Positions 22,502 to 31,594 are shown, counted from the first letter of the stretch. The stretch: DNA of 64,000 nt from Kaustia mangrovi (GCF_015482775.1 NZ_CP058214.1:2594501-2658500), one strand, 5' to 3'. Notes: a model not told the origin generated them from the letters alone. A program made the numbers and translations.

Positions 22502-23014
22502 ATGAAGATCTATACCGTCCACCACCCGGCCGGCACGCCGGAGGGAATGCTGAGAGACCCGGAGAGCACCGTCCTGGTCAAGGAGGGGTTCTCCTGGCCG
22601 GCCTTCTTCATCCCGGCTGTCTGGCTGATCTACAAGCGCATGTGGATCGTGCTGGTGCTCTATATCGCGGCGAGCATCCTCGTGGCGATCCTGCTCGGCA
22701 TCTACCACATTCCCGAATATCCCGGCGTGCTGGTCGCACTTGCCCTCAACCTGGCCATGGGGTTGGAGGGCAACGACCTGTTGCGCTGGACACTTGCCCG
22801 GCGCGGGCTCGACATGGTCGCGACCGTCGTCGGCCGCGATATGGGAGAGGCCGAGCACCGCGCCTTCGAGGCGGCGGTGGAGGGCGCCGGGCCGGCAATG
22901 GCCGCGCCCGCTCCGGCAGGCAGCCGTTCGGCGGCGCCATCCGTTCCGCGGCATCCGCGTTTCGCCGACACGCCGGACGATGGACTGTTTCCCGAGCCGG
23001 GACGACCGGCATGA
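22502..23014 (+). CDS. DUF2628 membrane protein in the his operon
   Basis: 170-residue protein of unknown function. It starts MKIYTVHHP, has an EGFSWPAFF motif, and two or three membrane segments between about residues 33 and 85 (ending [18 protein letters not shown]), followed by a disordered Ala/Pro-rich tail. The family sits between hisB and hisH in many rhizobia, but no histidine role is established. Its ATG at 22,502 lies 11 bp after hisB, and its stop overlaps the hisH start (ATGA). Confidence 0.87.
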   Translation: MKIYTVHHPAGTPEGMLRDPESTVLVKEGFSWPAFFIPAVWLIYKRMWIVLVLYIAASILVAILLGIYHIPEYPGVLVALALNLAMGLEGNDLLRWTLARRGLDMVATVVGRDMGEAEHRAFEAAVEGAGPAMAAPAPAGSRSAAPSVPRHPRFADTPDDGLFPEPGRPA

Positions 23015-23658
23015 GCGTGGCGATCGTCGATTACGGGTCGGGGAACCTGCGTTCGGCCTCGAAGGCCTTCGAGCGTGCCGTGCGCGACAATGGCCTCGAT
23101 ATCGCCATCGAGGTGACCGGCGATGCCGAGCGCGTCCGCCGTGCCGATCGCATCGTCCTGCCAGGCGTCGGCGCCTTCGCCGACTGCCGCGACGGGCTGA
23201 AGGCGGTGCCGGGCATGTGGGAGACGCTGGAGGAGCAGGTCCGGGTGAAGGGAAAGCCCTTTCTCGGCATCTGCGTCGGCATGCAGCTCATGGCCACGCG
23301 CGGGCTCGAGCACGGATCGTGGGACGGCTTCGGCTGGATTCCCGGCGAGGTGCGCCATATCGAGCCGGCGGGCGGCCTCAAGGTTCCCCATATGGGCTGG
23401 AACGTGCTTGCGCCGCTCAAGGATCACGCGCTGATCGACGGTATCGAGCTCGGACCCGACGGCTATCACGCCTATTTCGTGCATTCCTACCATCTCGTCG
23501 CGGAGACCCGCGACGACGTGGTGGCGGAAACCGACTATGGCGGCCCGCTCACGGCCATCGTCGCGCGCGACAACATGGCCGGCACCCAGTTCCACCCCGA
23601 AAAGAGCCAGGCGCTGGGGCTCGCCCTCATCGCGAACTTTCTCCGCTGGCGGCCCTGA
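23011..23658 (+). CDS. hisH: Imidazole glycerol phosphate synthase glutaminase subunit HisH
   Basis: 215-residue class I glutamine amidotransferase that feeds ammonia to HisF. The nucleophile is Cys88 in GICVGMQLM, and His195 and Glu197 in QFHPEKSQ complete the triad; the N-terminal [13 protein letters not shown] is typical. The start overlaps the DUF2628 stop by four bases. hisA follows after 45 bp. Confidence 0.96.
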   Translation: MSVAIVDYGSGNLRSASKAFERAVRDNGLDIAIEVTGDAERVRRADRIVLPGVGAFADCRDGLKAVPGMWETLEEQVRVKGKPFLGICVGMQLMATRGLEHGSWDGFGWIPGEVRHIEPAGGLKVPHMGWNVLAPLKDHALIDGIELGPDGYHAYFVHSYHLVAETRDDVVAETDYGGPLTAIVARDNMAGTQFHPEKSQALGLALIANFLRWRP

Positions 23659-23703
23659 ACCGGAACGGACCCGAATCGACAAAGGAAGGCTCGAGGGATT
23701 TCG

Positions 23704-24441
23704 ATGATCCTCTTTCCCGCCATAGATCTGAAGGACGGGCAGTGCGTGCGTCTCGTGAAGGGCGAGATGGCGTCGGCCACGGTGTTCAACGAGGATCCGG
23801 CCGCGCAGGCCAGGGCCTTCGAGGCGGCGGGGTTCGAGTGGCTCCACGTGGTGGACCTCAATGGCGCCTTCGAGGGCCGCAGCGTCAATGCGGACGCGGT
23901 GGAACGGATTCTCGCGACCGTTTCGTTCCCGATTCAACTGGGCGGCGGCATCCGCGACATGGCCGGCATCGAGGCCTGGCTGTCGAAGGGTGTCAATCGC
24001 GTGATCCTCGGCACGGTGGCGGTGCGCGATCCGGAACTGGTGCATGCCGCCTGCAGGGCCTTTCCGGGCCGGATCGTGGTTGGCATCGACGCCAAGGGCG
24101 GCAAGGTCGCCGTGGAGGGCTGGGCCGAGACGTCCAAGCTCGACGTGATCGATCTCGCCCGCCGCTTCGAGGATGCCGGCGTCGCGGCCATCGTCCATAC
24201 CGACATCGACCGGGACGGCATTCTCTCCGGTCTCAATATCGAGGCGACGCTGGCGCTTGCCCGGGCGGTCTCCATCCCGGTCATCGCCTCGGGCGGTCTC
24301 GCCTCGCTCGACGATATCCGCCGGCTTCTCGAGCCCGACGCCGCCATCCTCGAAGGCGCCATCTCCGGCCGCGCCCTCTATGACGGCCGCCTCGACCCGG
24401 CCGAGGCGCTCGCCCTCATCGCGGAGGCGGCGGCATGCTGA
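23704..24441 (+). CDS. hisA: ProFAR isomerase HisA
   Basis: 245-residue TIM-barrel isomerase converting ProFAR to PRFAR in histidine synthesis. The catalytic Asp8 is in [13 protein letters not shown] and the second Asp in HTDIDRDG; the phosphate-binding GGIRD and SGGLAS loops are visible. The end overlaps hisF by 7 bp. HisA and HisF are homologous barrels and are distinguished here by these motifs. Confidence 0.96.
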   Translation: MILFPAIDLKDGQCVRLVKGEMASATVFNEDPAAQARAFEAAGFEWLHVVDLNGAFEGRSVNADAVERILATVSFPIQLGGGIRDMAGIEAWLSKGVNRVILGTVAVRDPELVHAACRAFPGRIVVGIDAKGGKVAVEGWAETSKLDVIDLARRFEDAGVAAIVHTDIDRDGILSGLNIEATLALARAVSIPVIASGGLASLDDIRRLLEPDAAILEGAISGRALYDGRLDPAEALALIAEAAAC

Positions 24442-25208
24442 AGGCCCGCATCGTTCCCTGTCTCGACGTGAAGGACGGCCGGGTGGTCAAGGGCGTGCGG
24501 TTCGTCGATCTCGTGGATGCCGGCGATCCGGTGGAGGCGGCGCGTGCCTATGATGCCGCGGGCGCCGACGAGCTGTGCTTCCTCGACATCACCGCAAGCC
24601 ACGAGAACCGCGGCATCATCCTCGACGTCGTCCGGCGTACCGCCGAGCAATGCTTCATGCCGCTGACCGTGGGCGGCGGGGTGCGTACGGTGGAGGATAT
24701 GCGCGCGCTCCTGCTCGCGGGCGCCGACAAGGTGTCGATCAACACCGCGGCGGTGACCGACCGCGCCTTCGTCGCCCGCGCGGCGGAGAAATTCGGCAGC
24801 CAGTGCGTCGTTGTCGCCGTGGACGCCAAGCGGGTCTCCGGGCCAGACGAGGCGCCGCGCTGGGAGATCTTCACCCATGGCGGGCGCAAGCCTACAGGCC
24901 TCGACGCGATCGAGTATGCGCGCGAGGTGGCCCGGCTCGGTGCCGGCGAGATCCTGCTGACCTCCATGGACCGCGACGGCACCGGCGAGGGTTTCGACAT
25001 CGCGCTGACCCGGGCCGTGGCGGACGCGGTCCCGGTCCCCGTGATCGCCTCGGGTGGCGTCGGCACGCTCGACCATCTGGTGGAGGGCGTCCGCGACGGC
25101 CACGCCAATGCGGTGCTCGCCGCCTCCATCTTTCATTTCGGAACCTATACGATCCCGCAGGCGAAGGCCCATATGGAGGCAGCCGGCATCCCGATGCGGC
25201 TCAGGTGA
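24435..25208 (+). CDS. hisF: Imidazole glycerol phosphate synthase cyclase subunit HisF
   Basis: 257-residue TIM-barrel synthase that uses ammonia from HisH to form imidazole glycerol phosphate and AICAR. The catalytic Asp11 lies in [13 protein letters not shown] and the other in [16 protein letters not shown] and [10 protein letters not shown] are diagnostic of HisF. It overlaps hisA by 7 bp; hisE begins 106 bp later. Confidence 0.96.
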   Translation: MLKARIVPCLDVKDGRVVKGVRFVDLVDAGDPVEAARAYDAAGADELCFLDITASHENRGIILDVVRRTAEQCFMPLTVGGGVRTVEDMRALLLAGADKVSINTAAVTDRAFVARAAEKFGSQCVVVAVDAKRVSGPDEAPRWEIFTHGGRKPTGLDAIEYAREVARLGAGEILLTSMDRDGTGEGFDIALTRAVADAVPVPVIASGGVGTLDHLVEGVRDGHANAVLAASIFHFGTYTIPQAKAHMEAAGIPMRLR

Positions 25209-25314
25209 GGCGCGCCCCGACGCCTCGATGCCGCCTCTTGGTGACAAGGGGCCGCGAAATCTGCTACTCGATTGGCCACCGCCGCCTGACGGACGGGCGG
25301 CCCAAGGGAAGTCG

Positions 25315-25656
25315 ATGACGAGAACCGATGCCCACCGCATGGACGCGCTGTCGCGGCTTGCGGATCTGATCCATGAGCGCCGGGGCGCCGACCCCGCATC
25401 GTCCTATACCGCCAAGCTGCTCGATGAGGGCGTGGAGAAATGCGCCAAGAAGCTCGGCGAGGAGGCCGTGGAAGCCGCCCTTGCCGGCCTCAAGGGCGAC
25501 CGCGACCATCTGACCATGGAGGCGGCGGACGTGTTCTATCACCTGCTCGTCCTCCTTGAGGCCACGGATGTCGGCCTCGACGACGTCATGGCGGAGCTCG
25601 ACAAGCGCAGCGGAACAAGCGGGCTCGTCGAGAAGGCCAGCCGCAAGGTGCCCTGA
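25315..25656 (+). CDS. hisE: Phosphoribosyl-ATP pyrophosphatase HisE
   Basis: 113-residue MazG-like pyrophosphatase for the second step of histidine synthesis (PR-ATP to PR-AMP). [21 protein letters not shown] and the [12 protein letters not shown] helix carry the metal ligands. The ATG at 25,315 follows AAGGGAAG and yields the expected length; longer readings run into hisF. No hisI domain is fused. coaA follows 43 bp downstream. Confidence 0.94.
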   Translation: MTRTDAHRMDALSRLADLIHERRGADPASSYTAKLLDEGVEKCAKKLGEEAVEAALAGLKGDRDHLTMEAADVFYHLLVLLEATDVGLDDVMAELDKRSGTSGLVEKASRKVP

Positions 25657-25699
25657 GCCGACGGTCCCGATAACCAGCCGCTGCCCCTGTTAAGATCGC

Positions 25700-26650
25700 A
25701 TGGACAACAAAGCCGCAGAAGTCTCGCCCTATCTCGTCTTCTCGCGCGCCGACTGGGCCAAGCTCAGGGCGGACACGCCGCTGACGCTGACGGAAGCGGA
25801 GCTACACGAGCTGCGCGGCATCAACGAGCAGGTCTCGCTCGGCGAGGTGGCCGACATCTACCTGCCCCTGTCGCGGCTCCTCAATCTCTATGTCGGCGCC
25901 ATGCAGGGCCTGTTCCAGGCGACGCAGGACTTCCTGGGGCGCAATCACCACAAGGTGCCCTATGTCATCGGCATGGCGGGGTCTGTGGCGGTCGGCAAGA
26001 GCACGATGGCGCGCATTCTCCAGGCGCTTCTAGCGCGCTGGCCCGACCATCCGCGCGTGGCGCTGGTGCCGACCGACGGGTTCCTCCTGCCCAATGCGGT
26101 GCTCGAGCGCGAGGGGCTGATGACCCGCAAGGGCTTTCCGGAAAGCTACGACCTGCCGGCGATCCTGCGCTTCCTGTCGGATGTGAAGTCCGGCATGCGC
26201 AATGTCCGCGCGCCGATCTATTCCCATCTCTCATACGATGTGCTCGACGGCGAATGGATCACCATCGACCAGCCGGACGTCCTGATCGTGGAGGGGTTGA
26301 ACGTGCTCCAGCCCGCCAAGCTCCCGCGCGACGGCAAGGCGATCCCGTTCGTTTCCGACTTCTTCGACTTCTCCGTCTATCTCGACGCCGACGAGGAGGT
26401 GCTGCGGCGCTGGTATGTCGAGCGCTTCTTCCGGCTGCGCGAGACGGCCTTCCGCGATCCGCGGTCCTATTTCCACCGCTATGCCGCGCTGTCGGACGAG
26501 GAGACGCAACAGACCGCGAACCGGATCTGGGAGACGATCAACCTCGTCAATCTGCGCGAGAACGTGGTGCCGACCCGGCAGCGCGCCGACCTCATCGTGC
26601 GCAAGGAAGCCGACCACACCATTCATCAGGTCTGGCTGAGGAAGCTCTAG
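25700..26650 (+). CDS. coaA: Type I pantothenate kinase CoaA
   Basis: 316-residue kinase of the first, regulated step of CoA synthesis. The N-terminal [15 protein letters not shown], the P-loop GSVAVGKS (94-101), [10 protein letters not shown] and the [20 protein letters not shown] region are typical. It is the last gene of the his run. The TAG stop codon itself forms the first three bases of a palindromic repeat element that fills the following 100 bp. Confidence 0.96.
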   Translation: MDNKAAEVSPYLVFSRADWAKLRADTPLTLTEAELHELRGINEQVSLGEVADIYLPLSRLLNLYVGAMQGLFQATQDFLGRNHHKVPYVIGMAGSVAVGKSTMARILQALLARWPDHPRVALVPTDGFLLPNAVLEREGLMTRKGFPESYDLPAILRFLSDVKSGMRNVRAPIYSHLSYDVLDGEWITIDQPDVLIVEGLNVLQPAKLPRDGKAIPFVSDFFDFSVYLDADEEVLRRWYVERFFRLRETAFRDPRSYFHRYAALSDEETQQTANRIWETINLVNLRENVVPTRQRADLIVRKEADHTIHQVWLRKL

Positions 26651-26753
26651 AGTGCTTTCAGGAAAAGTGGAGACCACTTTTCCGGTTCGAAAGCGCGGCA
26701 ATACAGGGATCTGGAGGGCATTGAGTGAACATGAGTTCACGAAATGCGCTCTA
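26648..26753. repeat. Palindromic intergenic element, complete copy
   Basis: 106 bp bounded by near-perfect inverted ends (TAGAGTGC and GCGCTCTA). It contains a perfect 10-bp hairpin GGAAAAGTGG-AGA-CCACTTTTCC (26,661-26,683) and a second inverted repeat GTGAAC-ATGA-GTTCAC (26,725-26,740), so the RNA could fold into two hairpins closed by a terminal stem. Twenty-nine consecutive bases (26,678-26,706) recur exactly at 56,776-56,804. It resembles small palindromic elements scattered through rhizobial genomes. The left end is the coaA stop codon. Confidence 0.8.
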
Positions 26754-26833
26754 GCGCGTCCTGCCTTGCCGGTCGCGCTGCTATGATGACCGGCAATCCA
26801 GGGCGACAATCCAGGGACAAGGGGGCTGGCACG

Positions 26834-27199
26834 GTGACACTCGACGACTACAACGCCTTCTGCGCCTCGCTGCCCCACGCCACCCATGTCGTGCAATGGG
26901 GCGGCGCGCATGTCTGGAAGGTGGGCGGCAAGGTTTTCGCGATCGCCGGCTGGAGCAAGGGCGAGGACCTCGCCGTCACCTTCAAGTGCTCCGATCTCGC
27001 CTACGACATCCTCAAGGAGCAGCCGGGCCTGCGCCCCGCGCCCTATCTGGCCTCGCGCGGCTTCACGTGGATCCAGCGCGTTACGGGCGAGACGATGGAT
27101 GCGGATGCCCTCAGGGACTACATCCGCGAAAGCCACCGGCTGGTCGCGCTGAAGCTGCCCAGGAAAGTGCAGGCCGAGCTCGGGCTGGGCGGCACTTAG
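26834..27199 (+). CDS. MmcQ/YjbR family protein
   Basis: 121-residue protein of the YjbR (double-wing motif) family, of unknown function. The GTG at 26,834 begins MTLDDYNAFCASLPH, the usual N-terminus, after an AAGGGGG stretch; the ATG 30 codons upstream falls within repeat-derived sequence. Landmarks are WKVGGKVFAIAG, VTFKC and the C-terminal LRDYIRESHRLVALKLPRK. It stands alone between two palindromic elements. Confidence 0.88.
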   Translation: MTLDDYNAFCASLPHATHVVQWGGAHVWKVGGKVFAIAGWSKGEDLAVTFKCSDLAYDILKEQPGLRPAPYLASRGFTWIQRVTGETMDADALRDYIRESHRLVALKLPRKVQAELGLGGT

Positions 27200-27333
27200 A
27201 GCGGATTGCCCTCAAGTTGAAACAGACCGCTCGTCCCGGCGAAAGCCGGGATCTCAGGCGTTTTGGGCAATAGATCCCGGCTTTCGCCAGGATGAGCGGG
27301 AAGACATGCCGTTCAACCGGACCGCAATCCGCT
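27200..27333. repeat. Nested palindromic element
   Basis: Three pairs of arms nest symmetrically: outer AGCGGATTGC (27,200) with GCAATCCGCT (27,324), middle GTTGAA (27,216) with TTCAAC (27,312), and inner 27-bp arms (27,228-27,254 and 27,272-27,298) with two mismatches. The unit could form one long cruciform or RNA hairpin. It begins one base after the YjbR gene, at the last base of its TAG stop region. Confidence 0.72.
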
Positions 27334-27348
27334 CCAGGTCGAAAGGTT

Positions 27349-27398
27349 GGAGCATGATGCTGGAAAGTATACGTACCTTTCGAACAGCATCATGCTCC
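27349..27398. repeat. Perfect 13-bp inverted repeat
   Basis: GGAGCATGATGCT (27,349) and AGCATCATGCTCC (27,386) are perfect complements around a 24-bp, partly self-complementary centre. It follows the nested element within 16 bp and precedes the 3' end of the PfkB gene, so it could also act as that gene's terminator, though no U-tract follows. Confidence 0.65.
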
Positions 27399-27468
27399 AG
27401 TCTCGACACCTCGGCCAAACCCGGACGCGTCATCCGTATCCCATGAGTGGCCGGGGCCGGTCCAAGGC

Positions 27469-28464
27469 CTACAGGATCGCGTGCTTGCGTGCGAGCGTGA
27501 CGAGCTCGATCTCGGGGCGCGCGCCCATATGGCCGATGACCTCGGCGGCGGCAAGCGCACCGAGCTGGCCGCAGGTCTTGAGGTCCTGGTTGCGCGTCAG
27601 GCCGAACAGGAAGCCGGCGGCGAACTGGTCGCCCGCGCCGGTGGTGTCGACCACCTTGTCGACCGGGGCGGCGGGCACGACATGCACCTCCTGGCCCTCG
27701 ACGATGACGCAGCCATGCTCGCTGCGGGTCAGCGCGGCGAGGCGGCAGTCCAGGCGCGCGGCCTGCAGCGCGTCGTCGAAGCTCTCCGTCTCGTAGAGCG
27801 AGCAGATCTCCACCTCGTTGGCGAAGAGGATGTCCACCTCGTCCTTGATGAGCTTGCGGAACTCCGTGCGATGGCGGTCGACGCAGAACGGGTCGGACAG
27901 CGACAGCGCCACCTGGCGGCCGGCGCCGCGCGCGATCCGCGCGGCCTTGACGAAGGCCTCCTTCGCCTCCGGCGGATCCCACAGATAGCCTTCCAGATAG
28001 GTGATACCTGCGCCGGCGACGGCATCCTCCTCGATATCGTCGGGCCCGAGCCCGATGCTCGCGCCGAGGAAGGTGTTCATGGTGCGCTGGCCGTCGGAGG
28101 TCACCAGGATGAGGCAGCGGGCGGTCGCCGCGCCATCGGTGGCGGGCGCGGTCTCGAACCTTGTGCCGAGCGCGCGGATATCGTGGCCGAAGACCTGGCC
28201 GAGCTGGTCGTCGCGCACCTTGCCCACAAAGGCCGTGGACGCGCCGAAGGAGGCCAGGCCCGCAATGGTGTTGGCGGCCGAGCCGCCGGAGATCTCCACG
28301 CCCGGCCCCATGGCCTCGTAGAGGCTCGTGGCCGTCTGCTCGTCGATCAGGTGCATGGTGCCCTTGTCGAGCTTGTGGGCGGCGAGAAAGTCGTCGTCGG
28401 TGCGGGCAAGCACGTCGACAATGGCATTGCCGATACCGAGGACGTCGGTCTTGGTATGTTGCAT
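27469..28464 (-). CDS. PfkB-family sugar/adenosine kinase
   Basis: 331-residue ribokinase-superfamily kinase. The N-terminal DVLGIGNAIVDVLA, the GGSAANTIAGLASFG substrate loop (60-74) and DTTGAGDQFAAGFLFG with catalytic Asp279 are present. Rhizobial proteins of this type are usually annotated adenosine kinases; the substrate cannot be confirmed from sequence. The ATG at 28,464 gives MQHTKTDVLG; longer readings are unrelated. A good promoter pair lies 51-78 bp upstream. Confidence 0.9.
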   Translation of the reverse strand: MQHTKTDVLGIGNAIVDVLARTDDDFLAAHKLDKGTMHLIDEQTATSLYEAMGPGVEISGGSAANTIAGLASFGASTAFVGKVRDDQLGQVFGHDIRALGTRFETAPATDGAATARCLILVTSDGQRTMNTFLGASIGLGPDDIEEDAVAGAGITYLEGYLWDPPEAKEAFVKAARIARGAGRQVALSLSDPFCVDRHRTEFRKLIKDEVDILFANEVEICSLYETESFDDALQAARLDCRLAALTRSEHGCVIVEGQEVHVVPAAPVDKVVDTTGAGDQFAAGFLFGLTRNQDLKTCGQLGALAAAEVIGHMGARPEIELVTLARKHAIL

Positions 28465-28514
28465 GAACTCGCTTTGCGGTTTCGTGTGAATTTCTCTTGC
28501 GAAGTACGCGCGCG

Positions 28515-28542
28515 AGTATAGGAAACGCCGCCGCCCATGCAA
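28515..28542 (-). promoter_or_regulatory. Candidate promoter of the PfkB-family kinase gene
   Basis: Read leftward: TTGCAT, 16 bp, TATACT. The same bases can be read as CTTG-N17-CCTATACTCG, close to the alphaproteobacterial RpoH pattern, so either a housekeeping or a heat-shock sigma factor could use it. Confidence 0.55.
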
Positions 28543-28585
28543 GGGAAGGCCCCGGACCGGGGCCGGCATTGTGCTTCGGCCGGCG

Positions 28586-29203
28586 TCAGCGGGTGCCGCC
28601 GGGCCGGTCGAACATGGCGCGTGCGCGCTCCGCCTCGGGCCGGATCGCACAATCCTCGACATGGTCGTTGACGAGCCCCATGGCCTGCATGAAGGCATGG
28701 ACGGTGGTGGGCCCGACAAATCTCCAGCCGCGCGTCTTGAGGTCCTTCGACAGGGCGACGGAGGCGGCCGAGGTCGAGGCCGTCTGCGGTGCGCCGAGAT
28801 CGCCGGGCGCGGGCTCGAAACGCCACAGATAGGCGGCGAGCGAGCCTTCCTCGCGCACGAGATCGCAGACCCGCCGGGCATTGTTGATGACCGCCTCGAT
28901 CTTGCCGCGGTGCCGCACGATGCCCTCGTCGCCAAGCAGGCGCTCCACATCGCCGTCGCCGTAGCGCGCGATGCTGTCGAAATCGAATCCATCGAAGGCG
29001 CGGCGGAAGTTCTCCCGCTTGGCGAGGATGGTGCGCCAGCTCAGGCCCGACTGGAAGCTCTCCAGACAAAGTTTCTCGAACAGGCGGCGGTCGTCGCCGA
29101 CGGGAAAGCCCCATTCCCTGTCGTGATAGTCGAGGAACTCCGGTGCCGCGCCGCACCAGCGGCAGCGCGGACGCCCGTCCGGTCCGGCAATCGTCCTGCT
29201 CAT
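28586..29203 (-). CDS. tag: DNA-3-methyladenine glycosylase I (Tag)
   Basis: 205-residue base-excision enzyme that removes 3-methyladenine from alkylated DNA. The structural zinc ligands are all there: Cys14 and His27 (CRWCGAAPEFLDYHDREWG) and, near the C-terminus, the His and Cys of NDHVEDC. SFQSGLSWRTILAKRENFR is the family signature. It is third in a tetR-yciI-tag run on one strand with gaps of 14 and 36 bp, so it may share their TetR control. A second alkylation-repair gene, alkB-like, lies at the right end of the window. Confidence 0.93.
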   Translation of the reverse strand: MSRTIAGPDGRPRCRWCGAAPEFLDYHDREWGFPVGDDRRLFEKLCLESFQSGLSWRTILAKRENFRRAFDGFDFDSIARYGDGDVERLLGDEGIVRHRGKIEAVINNARRVCDLVREEGSLAAYLWRFEPAPGDLGAPQTASTSAASVALSKDLKTRGWRFVGPTTVHAFMQAMGLVNDHVEDCAIRPEAERARAMFDRPGGTR

Positions 29204-29239
29204 CGGGGCGGGCCTCCTTCGCCCGGGGACAGGGGCGTT

Positions 29240-29527
29240 TCAGCCCATGAGGAAGCCGAGCCGCTCGTCGGTGCGGGCGGGCGCGATCTCGAGGATTTCC
29301 GCGCGAACCACGTTTTCGGCGACGAAGGGATCCTCGTTCACCCTGCGCTCCAGCTCGGCCCGCGACAGGCCGTGGGCCAGGATGGCGCCACCCGCATCGG
29401 GCCTGAGGCTGCCGACGAGGAGGAACACGCCGTCCTCGACGCCTTTCTGGATCCAGGCCTTGTGGCCCTCCATGAGCGCGCCGGCGCTGGCCCTGTTCTC
29501 CGACATTCTGAGCAGACACATGAACAT
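29240..29527 (-). CDS. YciI-like protein
   Basis: 95-residue small ferredoxin-like protein of the YciI family. It starts MFMCLLRMSENRASAGALMEGHKAWI and includes LVGSLRPDAGGAIL and a DPFVAENVV segment, all typical. Its function is unknown; relatives have been proposed to act in small-molecule degradation. AAGGA stands about ten bases before the ATG at 29,527. Located directly after tetR and before tag. Confidence 0.87.
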   Translation of the reverse strand: MFMCLLRMSENRASAGALMEGHKAWIQKGVEDGVFLLVGSLRPDAGGAILAHGLSRAELERRVNEDPFVAENVVRAEILEIAPARTDERLGFLMG

Positions 29528-29541
29528 GGGATCGGTTTCCT

Positions 29542-30114
29542 TCAGGATGTTGCGATGCGGGCGTCGAGCCAGGCGGTCATGCTGTCGACCTCGCTGCGGA
29601 TGAACTCCTCGTCGTGAAAGGCGTTGGCGAGCGCGGCCACGCCCTGGCTGCGCGCCAGGATGTGCAAGGCGAGCGCGTCGGCCTCGTCGGCGAGGCCGAG
29701 CAGCTCGAACTGACGCCTGAGCCAGTCGCGGAACAGCGCGAAGATGCCGTTTGCGTCCTGTCGGGCGACATGGTCGAGCTTGGCGAGCTCCGCGCAGAGC
29801 GTGCCGACGGGGCAGCCATAGGCCATGATCTTCGTGCGGTTGGCGATGAGGATGCGGATGAAGCTGCGGATCCGGTCGGCGGGATCGGCGCCATCCGCCT
29901 CCCACCGATCGAGCATGTCGCGCGTGCGCGTCACGCGCAGGGCGATCACGGCGTCCAGAATCTCGTCCTTCGCCTTGAAGTGATAATAGAAATTCCCCCG
30001 CGAGATCCGCACCATCCCGGCAATGTCGGCAAAGGAGGTGTGCTCGTATCCCTGCCGGTAGAACAGCTCGTCGGCTGCCTCGACAATCTGCTCGCGGGTG
30101 GTTTCGGCGCTCAT
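29542..30114 (-). CDS. TetR/AcrR-family transcriptional regulator
   Basis: 190-residue repressor. The N-terminal helix-turn-helix reads HTSFADIAGMVRISRGNFYYHF (residues about 21-42); the C-terminal ligand domain is of the type in which a conserved Cys lies near residue 100 (MAYGCPVGTL), as in some redox- or electrophile-sensing TetR proteins, although sensing is inference. A TetR-style operator overlaps its own promoter upstream, so autorepression is likely, with yciI and possibly tag as co-regulated genes. Confidence 0.92.
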   Translation of the reverse strand: MSAETTREQIVEAADELFYRQGYEHTSFADIAGMVRISRGNFYYHFKAKDEILDAVIALRVTRTRDMLDRWEADGADPADRIRSFIRILIANRTKIMAYGCPVGTLCAELAKLDHVARQDANGIFALFRDWLRRQFELLGLADEADALALHILARSQGVAALANAFHDEEFIRSEVDSMTAWLDARIATS

Positions 30115-30168
30115 GCGAACCGTCTCCGTGGGACAGTCGACAGGATTAGGACGGTTGACCTAGATCGA

Positions 30169-30198
30169 AGCATAGGACAAGCGTCCTAGGCCTGTCAA
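30169..30198 (-). promoter_or_regulatory. tetR promoter with embedded operator
   Basis: Read leftward: TTGACA (30,198-30,193), 18 bp, TATGCT (30,174-30,169). The perfect inverted repeat TAGGAC-AAGC-GTCCTA (30,173-30,188) sits across the spacer, where a bound repressor would block RNA polymerase. A further TAGGAC half-site lies at 30,147-30,152. Confidence 0.78.
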
Positions 30199-30203
30199 GA
30201 CTG

Positions 30204-30737
30204 CTACGTCCGCGGCGGGCTCCCATGCTGGATGTCCGCCTGACGCAGGGCATCGACGATGGCGCCCACACTGTCTGCCACGGGACGTTCGGCGGTGTCG
30301 ATCACGAGACGGGGGCGATCCCAGGTCTCGTATTCGCGGGACCGGACATCGGCCCAGCTCGGGGATTGCGGGCGGCTGGCCCGGCGCGTATCGAAGCGAC
30401 GGCGATGCTCCGCCTCGTCGGAACAGACGACCTCGACCTCCAGAAGGCTCACCCCTTGTTCCCTAGCGACCGCCCGGTAGGCGTCACGGGTGAGCGCGAT
30501 GGGATTGACGGAATCGGCAATCACCGTGAGGCCGAGCGCGAGATTGTCGGCGGCAAGCCGATATGCGACGAGATAGCCCTCTGGACCGATACTGGCTCGT
30601 GGTGCGAGACCGCCGGCCGTCCTGATCGCTGCCTCGATGGAATCGATGCGCAGGTAAACGGCGCCGATGTACTCAGCCAGCCGGGCAGCAATGGTGCTCT
30701 TTCCGGTACCGGGCAGACCGGCAAACACGATCATCAT
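30204..30737 (-). CDS. Small AAA/P-loop kinase
   Basis: 177-residue P-loop protein of the AAA_33 / adenylylsulfate-kinase-like group. The Walker A GLPGTGKST is at residues 7-15, and a YLRIDSIEAAIR segment follows. Relatives phosphorylate small molecules or confer antibiotic resistance, but the substrate here is unknown. It stands alone between the tetR promoter (6 bp away) and the MoeB-like gene, on the same strand. Its transcription could run on into tetR. Confidence 0.85.
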   Translation of the reverse strand: MMIVFAGLPGTGKSTIAARLAEYIGAVYLRIDSIEAAIRTAGGLAPRASIGPEGYLVAYRLAADNLALGLTVIADSVNPIALTRDAYRAVAREQGVSLLEVEVVCSDEAEHRRRFDTRRASRPQSPSWADVRSREYETWDRPRLVIDTAERPVADSVGAIVDALRQADIQHGSPPRT

Positions 30738-30781
30738 GAAAGGCTCTCCGGCTCGGGGGTGCGGGCTGGGCGGTCCGGCAT

Positions 30782-31594
30782 CTACGCCGCCCTGTCGTGG
30801 CCGCTCAAATCGTGGATGGTGGGATTGCGGCCGTTGAGCGGATTGTCGGGGGCCCAGGAAAGCCGCGTCTCGTAGATGCTCGCCGACAGCGCGTCGTACA
30901 TGACGAGCCGGCCCGCGAGCCCCTCCCCGATGCCGAGCAGCTCCTTGATGACCTCGATGGCCTGCATGGAGCCTATGATGCCGGTCAGCGCGCCGAGAAT
31001 GCCGGCCTCCTCGCAGGTCGGCACCGTGCCCGGCGGCGGGGTTTCCGGGTGCAGGCAGCGATAGGTCGGCAACGGATTGCCGTCTTCGCCCGTCTCATAG
31101 GGCTTGAAGGTGGTCAGGTGGCCGTCGAACTGGCCGACCGCGGCGGAAACGAGCGGCCTGCGGGCGAGGAAACAGGCATCGCTGACCAGAAAGCGCGTGG
31201 CGAAATTGTCCGACCCGTCGGCGACGATATCGTAGGCGGAGACGAGCTCGAGCGCGTTCCGTGCGGTCAGCCTGTGATGGTAACAATTTACCTCGACATG
31301 GGGATTGATCTCCGCAAGGGTGCGCTTCGCGCTCTCCGTCTTGGGGCGGCCGACGCTGGACGTCGTGTGGATGATCTGACGCTGGAGATTGGACAGCGAC
31401 ACCTCGTCGTCGTCGATCACGCCGAGCGTGCCGACCCCGGCGGCGGCGAGATACATGAGCACCGGCGCGCCGAGCCCGCCCGCGCCGATCACAAGGACCT
31501 TCGCGCCCTTCAGTTTCTGCTGGCCCGCGCCGCCCACCTCCTTCAGGAGGATATGGCGGGCATAGCGCTCCAGTTCCTCGTCGCTGAATGCCAT
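30782..31594 (-). CDS. moeB: ThiF/MoeB/HesA-family adenylyltransferase
   Basis: 270-residue E1-like enzyme that adenylates the C-terminus of a small sulfur-carrier protein (MoaD or ThiS). GAGGLG (37-42) binds ATP, DGSDNFATRFLVSDAC follows, and Cys194 in TCEEAGILG is the likely catalytic Cys. The usual two CxxC zinc motifs of E. coli MoeB are not visible; only single Cys180 and Cys194 are seen there. moeB is the best guess, as thiF cannot be excluded; no molybdopterin or thiamine gene lies nearby. Confidence 0.87.
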   Translation of the reverse strand: MAFSDEELERYARHILLKEVGGAGQQKLKGAKVLVIGAGGLGAPVLMYLAAAGVGTLGVIDDDEVSLSNLQRQIIHTTSSVGRPKTESAKRTLAEINPHVEVNCYHHRLTARNALELVSAYDIVADGSDNFATRFLVSDACFLARRPLVSAAVGQFDGHLTTFKPYETGEDGNPLPTYRCLHPETPPPGTVPTCEEAGILGALTGIIGSMQAIEVIKELLGIGEGLAGRLVMYDALSASIYETRLSWAPDNPLNGRNPTIHDLSGHDRAA

